From: Deltaproteobacteria bacterium
Lineage (GTDB): Bacteria; Bdellovibrionota; Bdellovibrionia; Bdellovibrionales; Bdellovibrionaceae
Length of the DNA stretch: 56,242 nucleotides
Assembly: GCA_013286585.1 (NCBI GenBank)
Contig: JABDFK010000005.1
Location: forward strand, 1 to 56,242
Reading direction: 5' to 3'
In this document: positions 1 to 7,723 of the stretch, piece after piece
How positions within the stretch are numbered: the stretch's first letter is position 1
How the letters are laid out: each line of letters starts with the position of its first letter
Position numbers and translations under genes: made by a program
The notes under the pieces: generated by a model
The model's input: only the letters and a program-made list of their open reading frames with translations
Databases searched by the model: none
What the model was told of the DNA's origin: nothing

Positions 1-17
1 ATCCGGCCCCGCAACCA
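1..17 (+). tRNA. 3' end of a tRNA (partial, cut by window edge)
   Basis: The first 17 bases end in CCCCGCAACCA, a tRNA acceptor strand with an encoded CCA. The same acceptor end is found in the initiator tRNA at 14145-14221. The preceding bases would form a T-stem strand that differs from the one in the complete copy, so this is a different tRNA or a divergent copy. Only the 3' end is visible, so the amino acid identity is not certain; initiator Met is the best guess. Confidence 0.6.
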
Positions 18-28
18 TTTCCCAAATA

Positions 29-75
29 CCGGAACTCATAAATTCCTGAATACGAGTTAACCGGCATTCCAGGAG
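29..75 (+). repeat. Palindromic element downstream of tRNA, copy 1
   Basis: Bases 41-72 match the reverse complement of 14098-14129 at 30 of 32 positions. The core can fold: CCGGAACTC (29-37) faces GAGTT-AA-CCGG (54-64), and TCCTGAATAC faces GCATTCCAGGA. The element starts about 12 bases after a tRNA 3' end, as the other copy does. It lacks a T-tract, so it is not a classic terminator. The AGGAG at 71-75 also serves as ribosome binding site for the next gene. Confidence 0.75.
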
Positions 76-83
76 CATACGCG

Positions 84-422
84 ATGGCGAAAAAAAATCG
101 TGAAATCCCCGAAGTAATCCTTGAAGGCGTCATAGTAAAAGAATCGAAGACCCACGGCCTAGGGATATTTGCCGCTCGACCAATTAAGTTTGGTGAGACC
201 GTTGTAAAATGGAAAAAACGAGAGATCAGTCAAACTGAATACGCAGGGTTAACCCACGAAGAGCACGGATATATCGATATTCAAGATGGGAAAATATTTT
301 TAATGGGAGAGCCTGAAATATACGTCAATCACTCCTGCGATCCCAATACTGTTCCTGGGGATTTCTGCGACATCGCCTCACGCGACATACAAACGGGCGA
401 AAAGTCTCAACCGCTCATTTGA
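84..422 (+). CDS. Small SET-domain protein, probably C-terminally truncated
   Basis: This 112-residue protein carries the SET-domain hallmarks GLGIFAARPIKFGE (about residues 25-38) and YVNHSCDPNT (about 80-89), which form the SAM and substrate pocket of protein lysine methyltransferases. After DIQTGE the family normally continues with an E-L/I-T-x-D-Y motif; here the frame runs into KSQPLI and stops. The catalytic Tyr-containing end is therefore missing and no other frame downstream restores it. Expression is plausible, with AGGAG 8 bases before ATG, but the protein is probably inactive or the gene is decaying. Its job is unknown. Confidence 0.65.
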   Translation: MAKKNREIPEVILEGVIVKESKTHGLGIFAARPIKFGETVVKWKKREISQTEYAGLTHEEHGYIDIQDGKIFLMGEPEIYVNHSCDPNTVPGDFCDIASRDIQTGEKSQPLI

Positions 423-434
423 AATTTCTGTATT

Positions 435-451
435 TGAGCTATTATTTCTCA
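435..451 (+). promoter_or_regulatory. Putative enhancer site 1 for the NtrC-type regulator
   Basis: TGAGCTA-TTA-TTTCTCA fits the dyad TGAGACA-N3-TGTCTCA found perfectly at 5528-5546 (5 of 7 and 6 of 7 matches per half). Its centre is about 48 bp upstream of the -24 element at 491, a usual position for a sigma-54 activator site. The assignment to the regulator at 4062-5477 is inference. Confidence 0.5.
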
Positions 452-488
452 TTGTCTGCTTCAAATCGAAAATAAGCCCTGCCCCAAG

Positions 489-505
489 TTGGTACACCCG
501 TTGCT
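489..505 (+). promoter_or_regulatory. Sigma-54 (-24/-12) promoter for the exported-protein operon
   Basis: TTGGTACACCCGTTGCT has the GG-N10-GC spacing and matches TTGGCAC-N5-TTGCW at nearly all fixed positions. Transcription would start near 515, giving a leader of about 50 nt before the first gene at 568. Confidence 0.75.
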
Positions 506-567
506 GTTATCGAGGGCAAACAAAACATGATCCAAGGTGGATCTTGTTCATCACATAGGGGAACACC

Positions 568-960
568 ATGAAAACAATCACCAGTCTATTTTTGGCTTTG
601 TCATTAACCAGTCTTTGCGCAATGGCCGACCTCACACCACCTCCGACCCGAGAAGTCGCGATCAATGTCACCGGGGCCTATGTTCCCGCTGGTTTTGATT
701 CCACCTCCAGTGTCTATGTGGTCACTAACATGATCTTACCCAACAGCTGTTACAAATGGGCGCGCGCCAGTGTCGTGCATCTTCCTGGCAATTTGCACGA
801 GGTTCGCTCTTACGCCAATGTTAGCCAAGGAATGTGTCTCATGGTGCTTATCCCTTTGAATAAGGAGATTTCCTTAGGACAGATGCCTTCCGGACAGCAC
901 GTGGTTCGATTTGTGAACGGCGATGGAACCTACGTCGAGAAAGACTTAATTATTCGATAG
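568..960 (+). CDS. Exported protein of unknown function
   Basis: This 130-residue protein starts with a clear Sec signal peptide (hydrophobic segment ending CAMA, cleavage near residue 20). The mature part has two Cys residues that could form a disulfide and a predicted beta-rich composition; I recognise no family. GGGGAA lies 5-6 bases before the ATG. It is the first gene of a tight four-gene run (568-3161) behind a sigma-54 promoter. All four products carry export signals, so the operon probably makes an envelope or secreted system. Confidence 0.75.
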   Translation: MKTITSLFLALSLTSLCAMADLTPPPTREVAINVTGAYVPAGFDSTSSVYVVTNMILPNSCYKWARASVVHLPGNLHEVRSYANVSQGMCLMVLIPLNKEISLGQMPSGQHVVRFVNGDGTYVEKDLIIR

Positions 961-994
961 GCGCTGATTCGGGCCTTTTGTTAACGGGGGATTT

Positions 995-2368
995 GTGAAT
1001 AAGACTTGTATTTTAATGTTAATTCCACTTTCTGTCGGCTGCTCAAAATCCATCCTGCCGACAGAAACAATATGGACCGATCGTTCGGCCACAACTGCCC
1101 CTGTAGAGCCACGGGGCAGTGAGTTCAAAACACAAGATGTTATGTTTATGACCAGCCATGAAACGGTACAGCGTTCTCCCCAAAAGTGGGGAAAAGCTTT
1201 TGTGGAGGATTCTTACTCCACAAAAATCTACGATCAGTACGGCAAACTCATTTTTTTTAGATCACTTTATGCTGATGCTGATTGGGCCATGGTCGAAAAA
1301 CAGATCAATGTTTTGGATCTCAACAAATATCGATTTTTAGAAAAACTCAAAAAAATCGAGCCCAGCCTTAATTCGGCGGCCCGGATTTTTGATCCCAAAG
1401 TGATCATTTCACTCAAGTATGGAGTTAAACATCCACTTTATCAAATCGACTATGTGAACGCTGCCCAGAGCGGTGTGTACCGACTCAGAATGGATCCGCA
1501 AACCTCAGTGGCGTTGTCCACGCAACTGATCAGCTCATCTTTTGAGCAGGGTCGCGGATTCGTGTTCCCCAATGGACCCAAGATCAGTGACCTCACGGAA
1601 GTGACTCTTATCGATATGATCGGAGACGGAACCCTAACAAAAAAATCTCATAAAATTAGCAGTGAATCCCCCGACTCCGTTCAAAATACCCAAGAATTTT
1701 TTAAGTATGAACCCAGCGATGCTCGTTTTGACCAAGTGCAAGCATTTTACTTTGTCGATCAAGCTCTGCATTTTTTTCAGAATCAACTTGGGATTACAAT
1801 TCCATTTTTCATTGAGGTTAAAACTCAAATTGGCAGCCCCGATAAAACCAATGCCATGTTTTATTACGACGGTGTCATTTATCTGGGCACAGGCGACGGA
1901 GTGACTTACGCCAATATTATGAAAGATCCTTCCATCGTTATCCATGAAACTGGACATGCCTTGGTGCAAGTTCTATCCAATTTACCCATGGGCCAGGGAG
2001 AGGGCGGCTCTTTGAATGAGGCCTTTGCCGATTTTTTTGCGACCTCGTTCTTGAACAACCCCAACTTGGGGGAAGTCGCTTTCGTTAAGGGCCCCTATAG
2101 TCGCACTGTCGACAACCAGATGAAAGTTTCAGACAAGAACGGCTCTCTGTATCACGACAGCCTGATTGTCAGCGGTACTTTTTATGAGCTTCAAAAGAAA
2201 CTGGGCAAGAGTATCACTTTGGATTTGGCCGTGAAGACATTGGAAAGAATGGGTCCTAATGGAAATTTTTCTAACTTTAAACAAAATGTTCTTTTAGCTT
2301 TACAGCAGGGCTTCACAACTGAACAAACGGCCACCGTCATAAATATTTTGGCACAGAGAGGCTGGTAA
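995..2368 (+). CDS. Thermolysin-like (gluzincin) metallopeptidase lipoprotein
   Basis: The protein has 457 residues and a GTG start behind a G-rich ribosome binding site. The N-terminus ends in LSVGC, a lipobox, predicting a lipid-anchored protein at Cys16. The zinc site is HETGH (317-321), followed by NEAFAD (341-346) with the third ligand Glu342, 25 residues after the first His, as in M4/M36 peptidases. The roughly 300 residues before the catalytic site would be a propeptide or FTP/PepSY-like region plus the N-terminal half of the catalytic domain. It is 34 bp downstream of the first operon gene and 2 bp upstream of the next. The substrate is unknown. Confidence 0.8.
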   Translation: MNKTCILMLIPLSVGCSKSILPTETIWTDRSATTAPVEPRGSEFKTQDVMFMTSHETVQRSPQKWGKAFVEDSYSTKIYDQYGKLIFFRSLYADADWAMVEKQINVLDLNKYRFLEKLKKIEPSLNSAARIFDPKVIISLKYGVKHPLYQIDYVNAAQSGVYRLRMDPQTSVALSTQLISSSFEQGRGFVFPNGPKISDLTEVTLIDMIGDGTLTKKSHKISSESPDSVQNTQEFFKYEPSDARFDQVQAFYFVDQALHFFQNQLGITIPFFIEVKTQIGSPDKTNAMFYYDGVIYLGTGDGVTYANIMKDPSIVIHETGHALVQVLSNLPMGQGEGGSLNEAFADFFATSFLNNPNLGEVAFVKGPYSRTVDNQMKVSDKNGSLYHDSLIVSGTFYELQKKLGKSITLDLAVKTLERMGPNGNFSNFKQNVLLALQQGFTTEQTATVINILAQRGW

Positions 2369-2370
2369 CT

Positions 2371-2844
2371 ATGCGCTCATTTTGGGGAATATCATTAGTT
2401 TTGATCCTCAGTTTTTCCGCCAGAGCCAGCATCCCATTGACTGGCCTGAACATCGTCGGCTCATGGAAATTTGTATCCTTCCTTTATCAAGGGCAAATGC
2501 ATCCTCCGCTGGAATCCAATCTGAATTTGATTTTTCAATTCAGCGCGAATGGCCAAGAAAGCCTTTCTTGGACCCGCACCGGGGAGCCTGGATTCTGCCA
2601 GGCCGGCGCCACCTACCAAATTATTCACAACCAGTTGCACACTAAAATCACCTCCATCAACCCACAAAACAACTATGACTGCTCTTCCGATCCGGACATG
2701 CAACTTGGGAAAGAAAGCATCACTCCCGTTGAACTTCGCAGCGGTCAGCTCTTTTTAAACATAGGCCTCTCAGGAGAGGACCTTTTTTACATTTTTGAAC
2801 CAATAACCCAGTCTCAAACGCTGAGCACTGAAAGGAACTTATGA
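2371..2844 (+). CDS. Exported lipocalin-like small protein
   Basis: This 157-residue protein has a signal peptide (cleavage near ARAS, residue 19). The start of the mature protein, L-x-x-x-G-S-W-K-F-x-S, resembles the GxW motif at the beginning of lipocalin/DUF-type barrels that bind small lipids. Two Cys lie in the middle. The resemblance is by pattern only. It begins 2 bp after the peptidase gene and overlaps the next gene by 4 bp, so the three are probably translationally coupled. Confidence 0.65.
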   Translation: MRSFWGISLVLILSFSARASIPLTGLNIVGSWKFVSFLYQGQMHPPLESNLNLIFQFSANGQESLSWTRTGEPGFCQAGATYQIIHNQLHTKITSINPQNNYDCSSDPDMQLGKESITPVELRSGQLFLNIGLSGEDLFYIFEPITQSQTLSTERNL

Positions 2845-3161
2845 AAAATGCACTCGCAATATCGATTCTCTTAATGACCGTCAATGCCTCGGCAACGTCA
2901 TATCTGGAACCCCTCCTCGGACTGCTCCGTGATGCTCACGGAGTGACCTTTCAGGTTTTCTCTGGTGGATGCACTCACAAAGAGGACTTCGCCGTAAGAC
3001 ACGGAACTTCCAACGGAGAAACCACCGTGGGCTTGTACCGAATCAATCCTGACCATTGCCTGGCCTACTACAGTTACGGCATTCAACTTCAATACAGCTA
3101 CGAGGAATTGGGAGTCGATCCCTCTCAGCGCTTTAACATTGTCAATCCTGTTAGCGATTGA
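2841..3161 (+). CDS. Small exported protein, last gene of the sigma-54 operon
   Basis: A 106-residue protein with a signal peptide ending NASA. The mature part has two Cys (in GGCTHKED and PDHCLAYY) and a pattern reminiscent of short secreted inhibitor-like proteins, but no family can be named. Start ATG overlaps the stop of the preceding gene (ATGA-type overlap). Its location next to a lipoprotein peptidase would fit an inhibitor or substrate partner; this is a guess from context. Confidence 0.65.
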   Translation: MKNALAISILLMTVNASATSYLEPLLGLLRDAHGVTFQVFSGGCTHKEDFAVRHGTSNGETTVGLYRINPDHCLAYYSYGIQLQYSYEELGVDPSQRFNIVNPVSD

Positions 3162-3175
3162 GTCTGGGTGTCTCT
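3159..3175 (+). promoter_or_regulatory. Putative enhancer site 2 for the NtrC-type regulator
   Basis: TGAGTCT-GGG-TGTCTCT matches the dyad TGAGACA-N3-TGTCTCA at 5 of 7 and 6 of 7 positions. It begins on the stop codon of the preceding gene and its centre lies about 80 bp upstream of a -24/-12 promoter at 3247. Confidence 0.5.
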
Positions 3176-3246
3176 CCCCTGCGGTGAGAGGGGGACATAT
3201 AGTCCCAGAAAAGAGGCTCCCTGCATCTTAATCTAGATCTTGCTGT

Positions 3247-3261
3247 GGCCTCTCTTTTGCT
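3247..3261 (+). promoter_or_regulatory. Sigma-54 promoter for the kinase-like gene
   Basis: TGGCCTCTCTTTTGC shows exact GG-N10-GC spacing with a TTTTGCTT -12 region. The predicted start is near 3272, about 40 nt before the ATG at 3311. A weak hairpin (AAAAGAGGC at 3209, GCCTCTCTTT at 3249) overlaps the site. Confidence 0.65.
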
Positions 3262-3310
3262 TATTTATTTGATCAAAGCCTCTAAGGGAAAGCTTTAGAA
3301 AGGAGTTCCA

Positions 3311-4072
3311 ATGAAAAATAGCAGCAACCCCAATAAAACTTTCCCACAGACCTCGCCGAATGAGCTCATGGAATATGTGTTCCAAGATCGTATGGAACAC
3401 CTCAGACTCCTATCTTCGGCCTTGATCAATGAGATCCACACACCACTGATCATTATTCGGGGTAGGGCCGAAAGTCTTCTTCGTAACCACGGGCAAGACA
3501 CACAAACCGGCCTCAGAGAAATATCCCAAGAGTGCCAGCATCTTCTCAAATTGCTGGAATCCATGGCTTTCGTTGGCCCACGCTCTGGTGATTTGAAAAT
3601 GCATAATCTCCCACTTAAAAAGATCGTGAATGACGTTTTGGTGTTTTTTGAAAAGGCCTGTTTGGACAAAGGCATAGTCATTCAATCTGAGATTCCAGAT
3701 AATATTCGCGTGGAATCCGAACCTGACCGGCTGAAAAATATCATCATTTCCCTAATCAGTAATGCGGTGGATTCTTTTGATAAGGCCGACCCTGACAACG
3801 TCCGAAGTATATTTATTCACACCCAGAAAGACGCAAAAAATCTGCACCTGATTGTTTCCGACACAGGTTGTGGGATGTCGCTGCTCACTCAAGCGCGGAT
3901 TTTTCAGGAAACTTTTTTCTCGACCAAATCCGGAAACCAATCCTCGGGCATGGGACTATTACTGGCGCAAAAGATGGCTCAAGACCTAAAAATTGATATC
4001 AACTTTGTCAGCGAAGAAGGCAAAGGCTCTAGCTTCAGTTTGGATTTTCCCCAGAATATAATTACTCTGTAG
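3311..4072 (+). CDS. Histidine-kinase-like protein lacking the phospho-accepting His
   Basis: This 253-residue soluble protein has a HisKA-like helix and a complete HATPase domain: N-box LISNAVDSF (148-156), G1 SDTGCGMS (183-190) and G2 SSGMGLLLA (211-219). At the H-box, where kinases have H-E-x-x-x-P-L, it reads N-E-I-H-T-P-L: Asn40 replaces the phosphorylated His. There is no sensor domain or membrane segment. It could bind ATP and act as a phosphatase, heterodimer partner or regulator of the neighbouring two-component pair. GGAG precedes the ATG by 5 bases. Its 3' end overlaps the convergent regulator gene by 11 bp. Confidence 0.8.
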   Translation: MKNSSNPNKTFPQTSPNELMEYVFQDRMEHLRLLSSALINEIHTPLIIIRGRAESLLRNHGQDTQTGLREISQECQHLLKLLESMAFVGPRSGDLKMHNLPLKKIVNDVLVFFEKACLDKGIVIQSEIPDNIRVESEPDRLKNIIISLISNAVDSFDKADPDNVRSIFIHTQKDAKNLHLIVSDTGCGMSLLTQARIFQETFFSTKSGNQSSGMGLLLAQKMAQDLKIDINFVSEEGKGSSFSLDFPQNIITL

Positions 4073-5477
4073 TGTCTGGCTCGGATTCGCTGTCTGCGTC
4101 TGTCACTAGACCGTAATCTTTTTGCTTCCGATACAGAGTTCGACGATTGATGCCAAGAATATGAGCGGCCTTTTCCTTCTTGCCACCCGTTTTCTCCAAA
4201 ACGGATTGGATGTATCTTTTTTCAAGCTCTTCCAAAGTGGGAGAGTCTTGGGTATTCTCTCCATAAAATGATTCGTGATTCTTTTCATCACTGGAGGGAA
4301 TTTCATTGGCCTGAATCACGGCGTGACGAGTGAGCACCACCAGGCGTTCCACCAAATTTTCAAGCTCACGAACATTTCCGGACCAGGGCATGATCATCAA
4401 TTTTTGAATGGCCTCAAAGCTGAACCCCGTCACCAGCTTGTTATTCAAAACAGCATACTTGTTCAAGAAATGTTGAGTCAGTAGTGGAATATCTTCCTGA
4501 CGATGGCGAAGCGGCGGCACCACAATGGGAATCACCGCTAAGCGATAAAACAGATCTTCTCGAAAATTACCCTCTTGAATGGCTTTTTTGAGATCTTTGT
4601 GAGTGGCGGCAACTATTCGCACGTCGATATCTTTCATTTGCGTATCGCCAACAGGCTTGATTTTTCTTTCCTGGAGCACTCGCAGCAGCTTGGCCTGCAA
4701 GGCTAAATCAAGATCACCGATCTCATCCAAGAAAAGTGTTCCACCCTCAGCCTCTTCAAAAAGACCTTTTTTCCTTTCATGGGCACCTGTGAAAGCCCCC
4801 TTCGCATGACCGAAAAGTTCGGACTCAAGAAGTGCTTCAGGAATGGCTGTGCAGTTGATGGCTACAAAAGGCTTTTTGGATCTTGGGCTTTGATTGTGAA
4901 TGGCTTTAGCCACCACTTCCTTACCCGTTCCACTTTCACCGGTGATCAAAATATTGGATTGGGCAGGGGCCACTCGTTCAATCAAATCAAAAATGGTTTG
5001 AATCGCGGCACTTTTGCCAACGATTTCGTTGCGGGTCCAGTTCTTTTTAAGCTCTGTGGCTAATGTCTTATTCTGTCTTTGCAAGCGTCCGTAACTGACC
5101 GCCCGGTCGACCGCATGAGATATTTCAGCCAGCTTAAAGGGTTTAACTATATAGTCGAAAGCGCCCTTGCGAAGGCCTTCGATGGCTGACTCAACACTGG
5201 CGTGAGCTGTCATGATGATCACTGGAAGATGCGGGCGCTGAGGCTTGAGCTGTCTTAAAACTGAAAGACCATCCATTCCGGGCATGCGAAGATCCGTCAC
5301 CACTAGCTCGATTTGCGAAGCTTCGGGACTTGATCCCAAGAGAAACTTCATGGCCTCCAAGCCATCGGCGAAAGCCTTCACCTTGTAGTGAGTTAACTCC
5401 AGATGATCCACCAACAGAGATCTCATCTGCGGGTCATCATCTATAACTGCAACGAAGCCTTGTGTATTTTGTTCCAT
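4062..5477 (-). CDS. NtrC-family sigma-54 response regulator
   Basis: The 471-residue protein contains a receiver domain (Asp13/14, phosphorylated Asp62, Thr90, Lys112), an AAA+ domain with Walker A GESGTGKE (180-187), GAFTGA loop (227-232) that contacts sigma-54 and Walker B LFLDEIG (about 248-254), and a Fis-type helix-turn-helix at the C-terminus (AAHILGINRRTLYRK). All key residues are intact, so it should be a phosphorylation-controlled sigma-54 activator. It is divergent from a PAS kinase that is the obvious partner. The perfect dyad between them suggests autoregulation. Confidence 0.95.
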   Translation of the reverse strand: MEQNTQGFVAVIDDDPQMRSLLVDHLELTHYKVKAFADGLEAMKFLLGSSPEASQIELVVTDLRMPGMDGLSVLRQLKPQRPHLPVIIMTAHASVESAIEGLRKGAFDYIVKPFKLAEISHAVDRAVSYGRLQRQNKTLATELKKNWTRNEIVGKSAAIQTIFDLIERVAPAQSNILITGESGTGKEVVAKAIHNQSPRSKKPFVAINCTAIPEALLESELFGHAKGAFTGAHERKKGLFEEAEGGTLFLDEIGDLDLALQAKLLRVLQERKIKPVGDTQMKDIDVRIVAATHKDLKKAIQEGNFREDLFYRLAVIPIVVPPLRHRQEDIPLLTQHFLNKYAVLNNKLVTGFSFEAIQKLMIMPWSGNVRELENLVERLVVLTRHAVIQANEIPSSDEKNHESFYGENTQDSPTLEELEKRYIQSVLEKTGGKKEKAAHILGINRRTLYRKQKDYGLVTDADSESEPDTTE

Positions 5478-5527
5478 CAGCGAAAACTAACATAAACCAT
5501 CTAAATCTTGCCAAAAGATTTAGGGAT

Positions 5528-5546
5528 ATGAGACAAAATGTCTCAT
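5528..5546. promoter_or_regulatory. Perfect dyad between kinase and regulator genes (site 3)
   Basis: ATGAGACA-AAA-TGTCTCAT is a perfect 8-3-8 inverted repeat. Its last two bases are the first two of the kinase start codon. I found no GG-N10-GC promoter in the 67-bp divergent spacer, so bound protein here would more likely repress or tune expression of the pair than activate it from a distance. Confidence 0.75.
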
Positions 5547-6675
5547 GGAAACCCGCCGCCTCAATGAGGAAATCCTTCGACGCCTGGAGGATCAAAAATT
5601 TGCCCTTGATCAGTCGGCCATCGTGGCACAAACAGACGCCAAAGGAACCATCACTTATATCAACGAGAAGTTCTGCGAGATTTCTGAATATTCGCAAGGG
5701 GAACTGATCGGGCAAAACCATCGCATCATTAACTCTGGAATTCATACCAAAGAGTTCTTTGCGCAATTGTGGAAAACCATTTCCAACGGACAAGTCTGGC
5801 GCGGTGAAATTTGTAACCGGGCCAAATCAGGTAAGCTCTATTGGGTGGCAACAACAATCGTTCCCTTTTTAGATGCGGGCGGAAAGCCTCATCAATATTT
5901 GGCCATTCGCCAAGATATCACTCAACTCAAAGAGGCCCAGCATCTCATTGATGAGCAACAAGCGCAGCTAATTGCTAGCTCCAAGCTCTCTGCCATCGGT
6001 GAAATGGCCGCTGCCATCACCCATGAAATTAACAATCCTCTAGGCGTAATTTTGGGTCGCTGTGAAATGATTAAAACACTCATGGATCGCGGAAATGTGG
6101 ATATGGAAAATCTTAGCCGCCTGGTGGACACCATCGACATCACTGGCAAGAGAATTGAGCGAATCGTTAAAAGCATGAAGACGCTTTCTCACCAGGGTGA
6201 TGAAGATCCGTTCATCAAGACTCCGGTCAAGTCTATTTTACAAGACCTTTTTGATTTGCTCACCACGCGTTTTCGCAATCAGGGAATTCAGCTCACCGTG
6301 AATGATTTTGACCCAGCCCTGACCATAGAATGTCGCAGTCATGAGATCACCCAAGTTTTGGTCAATCTCTTGAATAATTCTTTTGATGCCATTTCTGAAC
6401 TGGATAAAAAATGGGTCCGTCTTGAAATTCATAGCCGCCCTTCTTATCTCGAACTCTCGGTCACCGATAGCGGTTCAGGAATTTCTGAAGCTGCATTGGC
6501 CAAACTTTTTATGCCATTTTTCTCAACCAAGAAAGTGCAGTATGGCACAGGTTTAGGTTTGAGTATTTCGCGAAGTCTTATCCAGAGACATCGGGGTAAA
6601 TTAGAATACGATTCTTTTAGTCCCAATACACGTTTTGTGATCACCTTACCCGTGGTCCAGCCGTCGCAGCAATGA
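5545..6675 (+). CDS. Soluble PAS-domain sensor histidine kinase
   Basis: The 376-residue kinase has no membrane segment. A PAS/PAC sensor spans about residues 20-130 (AIVAQTDAKGTITYIN through LAIRQDITQLKE). The H-box is ITHEINNPLG with His160, typical of the NtrB-like HPK4 class. The HATPase domain has N-box NLLNNSFDAI (274-283), G1 TDSGSGIS and G2 GTGLGLSIS. It should phosphorylate the divergent NtrC-type regulator. The sensed signal is unknown; a cytoplasmic PAS domain may read redox, a ligand or metabolite. No strong ribosome site is seen because the dyad occupies the position upstream of ATG. Confidence 0.92.
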   Translation: METRRLNEEILRRLEDQKFALDQSAIVAQTDAKGTITYINEKFCEISEYSQGELIGQNHRIINSGIHTKEFFAQLWKTISNGQVWRGEICNRAKSGKLYWVATTIVPFLDAGGKPHQYLAIRQDITQLKEAQHLIDEQQAQLIASSKLSAIGEMAAAITHEINNPLGVILGRCEMIKTLMDRGNVDMENLSRLVDTIDITGKRIERIVKSMKTLSHQGDEDPFIKTPVKSILQDLFDLLTTRFRNQGIQLTVNDFDPALTIECRSHEITQVLVNLLNNSFDAISELDKKWVRLEIHSRPSYLELSVTDSGSGISEAALAKLFMPFFSTKKVQYGTGLGLSISRSLIQRHRGKLEYDSFSPNTRFVITLPVVQPSQQ

Positions 6676-6790
6676 GCTGTTTTGACATCAATCCCTCGGG
6701 AATTGGGGCAAAAGTTCCCAAAAATCAGCCCATCTCTAATATACGATAGCTTCAGTTTTGCATCCTTAAAGGGAAACCTTGGAGGAAGCA

Positions 6791-7246
6791 ATGTCTCAAG
6801 CCACGCATGATATTATGTCGAAGAAGCTCGTCACTATTCCAATGAGCACTACAGCTTCGAAAGCCCTCCAAGTTATGGAAGAGTGCCGCATCCGACATTT
6901 ACCGGTGGTCGATGAGATGTCGGATGTGGTCGGAGTTGTAACCAAACAGGATCTGGTCGACAGTGAACTGTTCGTCGAACTATTTATGAGTTCTCCGGTC
7001 GAATATTTGGATCAGGGCACTCCTCTTCAAAGAGTCATTTTTAGAATGTTGGAAAAAAAGATCTCTTGCATCCTAGTCGGAAATGACAAAGAGGACGCCA
7101 TCGGAATCGTCACTACTTCGGACCTGTTGTGGTATCTGGCTTATTTATTAGGAAAAGAAACAGAAGAACATCAAACACTTTGGAATATTGTCAATCTAAG
7201 GACCATCGGGGACGTAACCCGCAGTCTAGCAGATATCGGCATTTAG
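6791..7246 (+). CDS. CBS-pair protein
   Basis: The 151-residue protein contains two CBS motifs (about residues 8-58 and 66-125; MSKKLVTIPMSTTASKAL, VVGVVTKQDLV, AIGIVTTSDLLW), a fold that binds adenosine nucleotides such as AMP, ATP or NAD. The ATG at 6791 is chosen because GGAGG sits 7 bases upstream; an earlier TTG would lie on the ribosome site. It follows the kinase by 115 bp, with a GGGAA/TTCCC hairpin between, and precedes the next gene by 8 bp. In other bacteria stand-alone CBS proteins occur with the same small neighbours in stress clusters. Confidence 0.85.
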   Translation: MSQATHDIMSKKLVTIPMSTTASKALQVMEECRIRHLPVVDEMSDVVGVVTKQDLVDSELFVELFMSSPVEYLDQGTPLQRVIFRMLEKKISCILVGNDKEDAIGIVTTSDLLWYLAYLLGKETEEHQTLWNIVNLRTIGDVTRSLADIGI

Positions 7247-7254
7247 GGGGAAAT

Positions 7255-7629
7255 ATGTCTTACATGGTACTTTGGCTCGATCACAGTCACGCCAAGATTT
7301 TCAATTTTAAAAGCGAAGAACCAGAGGTTTCTGACTGCCCCAATCGGCATCACACGAATCATCATAATACTCGCCATCAGGAAAATGAAAAGGCAGAGCA
7401 ATTGAAAAAGTTTTACCATGATGTCCATGATCAGATCTTGGCCGCCAAGGAACTATTGATTGTTGGTCCCGGTTTTGCCAAGAATGAATTCAAAACTTAT
7501 TTAGAGACCCATCACGCCAAAGGACTTAGTCGGTCCATCATTGGGCTGGAAACTATGGATAAGGCCACGGATGGCGAGATCAAAAACATCGCTAAGAAAT
7601 TTTTTCATAAATACAACCTCTTCCACTAA
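7255..7629 (+). CDS. eRF1-like 'translational machinery' / host-attachment family protein
   Basis: The 124-residue protein begins MSYMVLWLDHSHAKIFNF, has a His-rich stretch (about 34-46), then GPGFAKNEFKTYLETHH and a C-terminal ETMDKATDGEIKNIAKKFFH. This pattern is that of a small bacterial family annotated as translational machinery or host attachment protein, related to archaeal/eukaryotic release factor domains; its function is not established. The ATG at 7255 is preceded by GGGGG and lies 8 bp after the CBS gene, so the two are cotranscribed. Confidence 0.75.
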   Translation: MSYMVLWLDHSHAKIFNFKSEEPEVSDCPNRHHTNHHNTRHQENEKAEQLKKFYHDVHDQILAAKELLIVGPGFAKNEFKTYLETHHAKGLSRSIIGLETMDKATDGEIKNIAKKFFHKYNLFH

Positions 7630-7723
7630 GCTGACGAAGGATTCAAACCTATAAATCCTCACTGAAACAGGTGGCAAAGTGGAACTGCGCGAGCCCTAAA
7701 TACGGAATATTTTGGAGCGATCT

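Noticed and set aside
3191..3258. Rho-independent terminator after the exported-protein operon
   Set aside because: GGGAC/GTCCC and AAAAGAGGC/GCCTCT hairpins exist, but no clean stem followed by a T-run; the second overlaps a sigma-54 promoter.
6784..6797. TGTCTCA at the start of the CBS gene as another half-site
   Set aside because: It is the coding start ATG-TCT-CAA, lacks a facing half-site and sits downstream of where a promoter would be.
7650..7723. A GG-N10-GC pattern (TGGAACTGCGCGAGC) before the P-loop gene
   Set aside because: The -12 part is poor (GAGC instead of TTGC), no enhancer dyad lies upstream, and the gene is probably cotranscribed with the genes before it.
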